Shown here: in pieces, positions 7,844 to 8,291 of the stretch
Numbering within the stretch: position 1 is the stretch's first letter
Layout: every line of letters starts with the position of its first letter
Translations under genes and position numbers: made by a program
The notes under the pieces: generated by a model
The model's database searches: none
What the model saw: the letters and a program-made list of their open reading frames with translations, nothing else
What the model was told of the DNA's origin: nothing
Assembly: GCA_903925985.1 (NCBI GenBank)
Contig: CAIYHK010000059.1
Coordinates: 1 to 8,291, forward strand
From: an uncultured Actinomycetes bacterium
GTDB taxonomy: Bacteria; Actinomycetota; Acidimicrobiia; Acidimicrobiales; Ilumatobacteraceae
Length of the DNA stretch: 8,291 nucleotides
Reading direction: 5' to 3'

Positions 7844-7873
7844 GACGGCGACATCTGACGACCAAGGGGAACC

Positions 7874-8218
7874 ATGTCCAGCATTCAGAACATTCCTGTA
7901 AAGACCATCAAAGGTGACGACACCAGCCTTGCCGCATTCGACGGCAATGTGTTGCTCGTAGTGAACGTGGCTTCACAATGCGGACTCACGCCGCAGTACG
8001 AAGCTCTCGAGCGTGTGTATGAGAACTACAAAGATCGTGGTTTCGCAGTACTTGGTTTCCCAGCGAACAACTTTGGTGCGCAAGAGCCCGGTACCGACTC
8101 AGAGATTGAACAGTTCTGCAGCACGAATTTCTCAGTGAAGTTTCCGATGTTCTCCAAGATCAGCGTGGTGGGCGACGACCAGCACCCGCTTTACGCGCGA
8201 AGTCATCATCGGCTTTGA
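7874..8218 (+). pseudogene. Glutathione peroxidase family gene, 3' end missing (about two thirds present)
   Basis: The first 108 residues are a clear thiol-dependent glutathione peroxidase-family protein, which would reduce peroxides in the cytoplasm, in many bacteria with thioredoxin rather than glutathione. The peroxidatic cysteine is C36 in [25 protein letters not shown] follows at 61-73, with N66 at the position usually held by the active-site Gln. A second conserved cysteine, C82, lies in EQFCSTNF, then FPMFSKI and HPLYA at 104-108. Family members run to about 160 residues and should next show the active-site Trp in a WNFEKFL motif. Instead six unrelated residues (RSHHRL) precede a stop. 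Homology is lost at about base 8197, where another frame becomes a different gene. The start is secure (ATG 7874, AAGGGGA upstream). Without the Trp segment it is probably inactive, unless the break is an assembly error. Confidence 0.8.
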
Positions 8219-8291
8219 CCGTCCCTTCGTCATCATTGGCGAGCGCATCAACCCCACGGGCCGCAAGATCATGGCCGCAGAGATGATGGCC
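8193..8291 (+). CDS. Pterin-binding (methyltetrahydrofolate-dependent) methyltransferase, N-terminal fragment without start
   Basis: In the frame beginning ACG at 8193 the last 33 codons read [20 protein letters not shown] followed by [21 protein letters not shown] is the N-terminal signature of the pterin-binding TIM-barrel family (the fold of dihydropteroate synthase and the methyltetrahydrofolate domain of MetH), in the branch annotated as methyltetrahydrofolate-cobalamin or corrinoid-protein methyltransferases. Such enzymes transfer a methyl group between tetrahydrofolate and a corrinoid cofactor. The frame is open back to a TGA at 8136-8138, but no ATG, GTG or TTG occurs before the conserved region, so the native start is absent. 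It overlaps the tail of the peroxidase gene out of frame and runs off the window. Family assignment is good; exact substrate is unknown. Confidence 0.75.

Noticed and set aside
8160..8291. Programmed frameshift making a peroxidase-methyltransferase fusion
   Set aside because: No slippery heptamer or downstream stimulatory structure is seen. The peroxidase domain would be incomplete, and the two functions are not known as a fusion. Deletion or misassembly is simpler.

Overview
The window looks like chromosomal housekeeping DNA from an actinobacterium. The clues are a four-repeat PASTA protein, a leucine-inhibited 2-isopropylmalate synthase whose active-site spacing matches the Mycobacterium tuberculosis enzyme, a type 2 (mycobacterial-style) OMP decarboxylase, a one-cluster [3Fe-4S]-type ferredoxin, long-form SerA and a leucine attenuator upstream of leuA. 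The moderate GC content (about 50-55 % by eye) and the gene styles suggest a planktonic Acidimicrobiia-like lineage, but that placement is inference. No transposon, phage, CRISPR array, tRNA or rRNA is visible, and no gene-free stretch exceeds about 210 bases.

Layout: (1) 1-2340, plus strand: the C-terminal end of a PASTA protein, probably a Ser/Thr kinase sensor, then a 14-helix DHA2-type MFS exporter 12 bases downstream. (2) 2337-2777, minus strand: a small SCP2-like lipid-binding protein whose stop codon overlaps the exporter stop in one CTAG. (3) 2841-4415, plus strand: serA, divergent from the SCP2 gene and convergent with pyrF, with only 8 bases between their stops. (4) 7299-4424, minus strand: a leucine-rich leader peptide, an intrinsic terminator, leuA, a ferredoxin gene and pyrF. 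Ferredoxin and pyrF overlap by one base (TGATG), so leuA-fdx-pyrF is a plausible transcription unit. (5) 7365-8291, plus strand: an SRPBCC-fold protein, a glutathione-peroxidase-family gene that stops short, and the start of a pterin-binding methyltransferase.

The most informative non-coding feature is the 207-base gap before leuA. On the leuA strand it holds, in order, a candidate promoter with a perfect 13-base palindrome in its spacer, a 10-codon leaderless ORF reading MTTALELLLT (four Leu codons, three consecutive), a GC-rich hairpin, and a strong terminator followed by six T's. No gene lies upstream on that strand for the terminator to serve, so this has the layout of a leucine attenuator. 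Serine (SerA), leucine (LeuA) and pyrimidine (PyrF) synthesis therefore sit side by side, with visible amino-acid control only at leuA.

The right end is anomalous. Glutathione peroxidase homology stops at about base 8197 (HPLYA), and a different frame immediately becomes the N-terminal signature of a methyltetrahydrofolate-dependent methyltransferase, with no start codon. This is either a deletion joining two genes or an assembly error.
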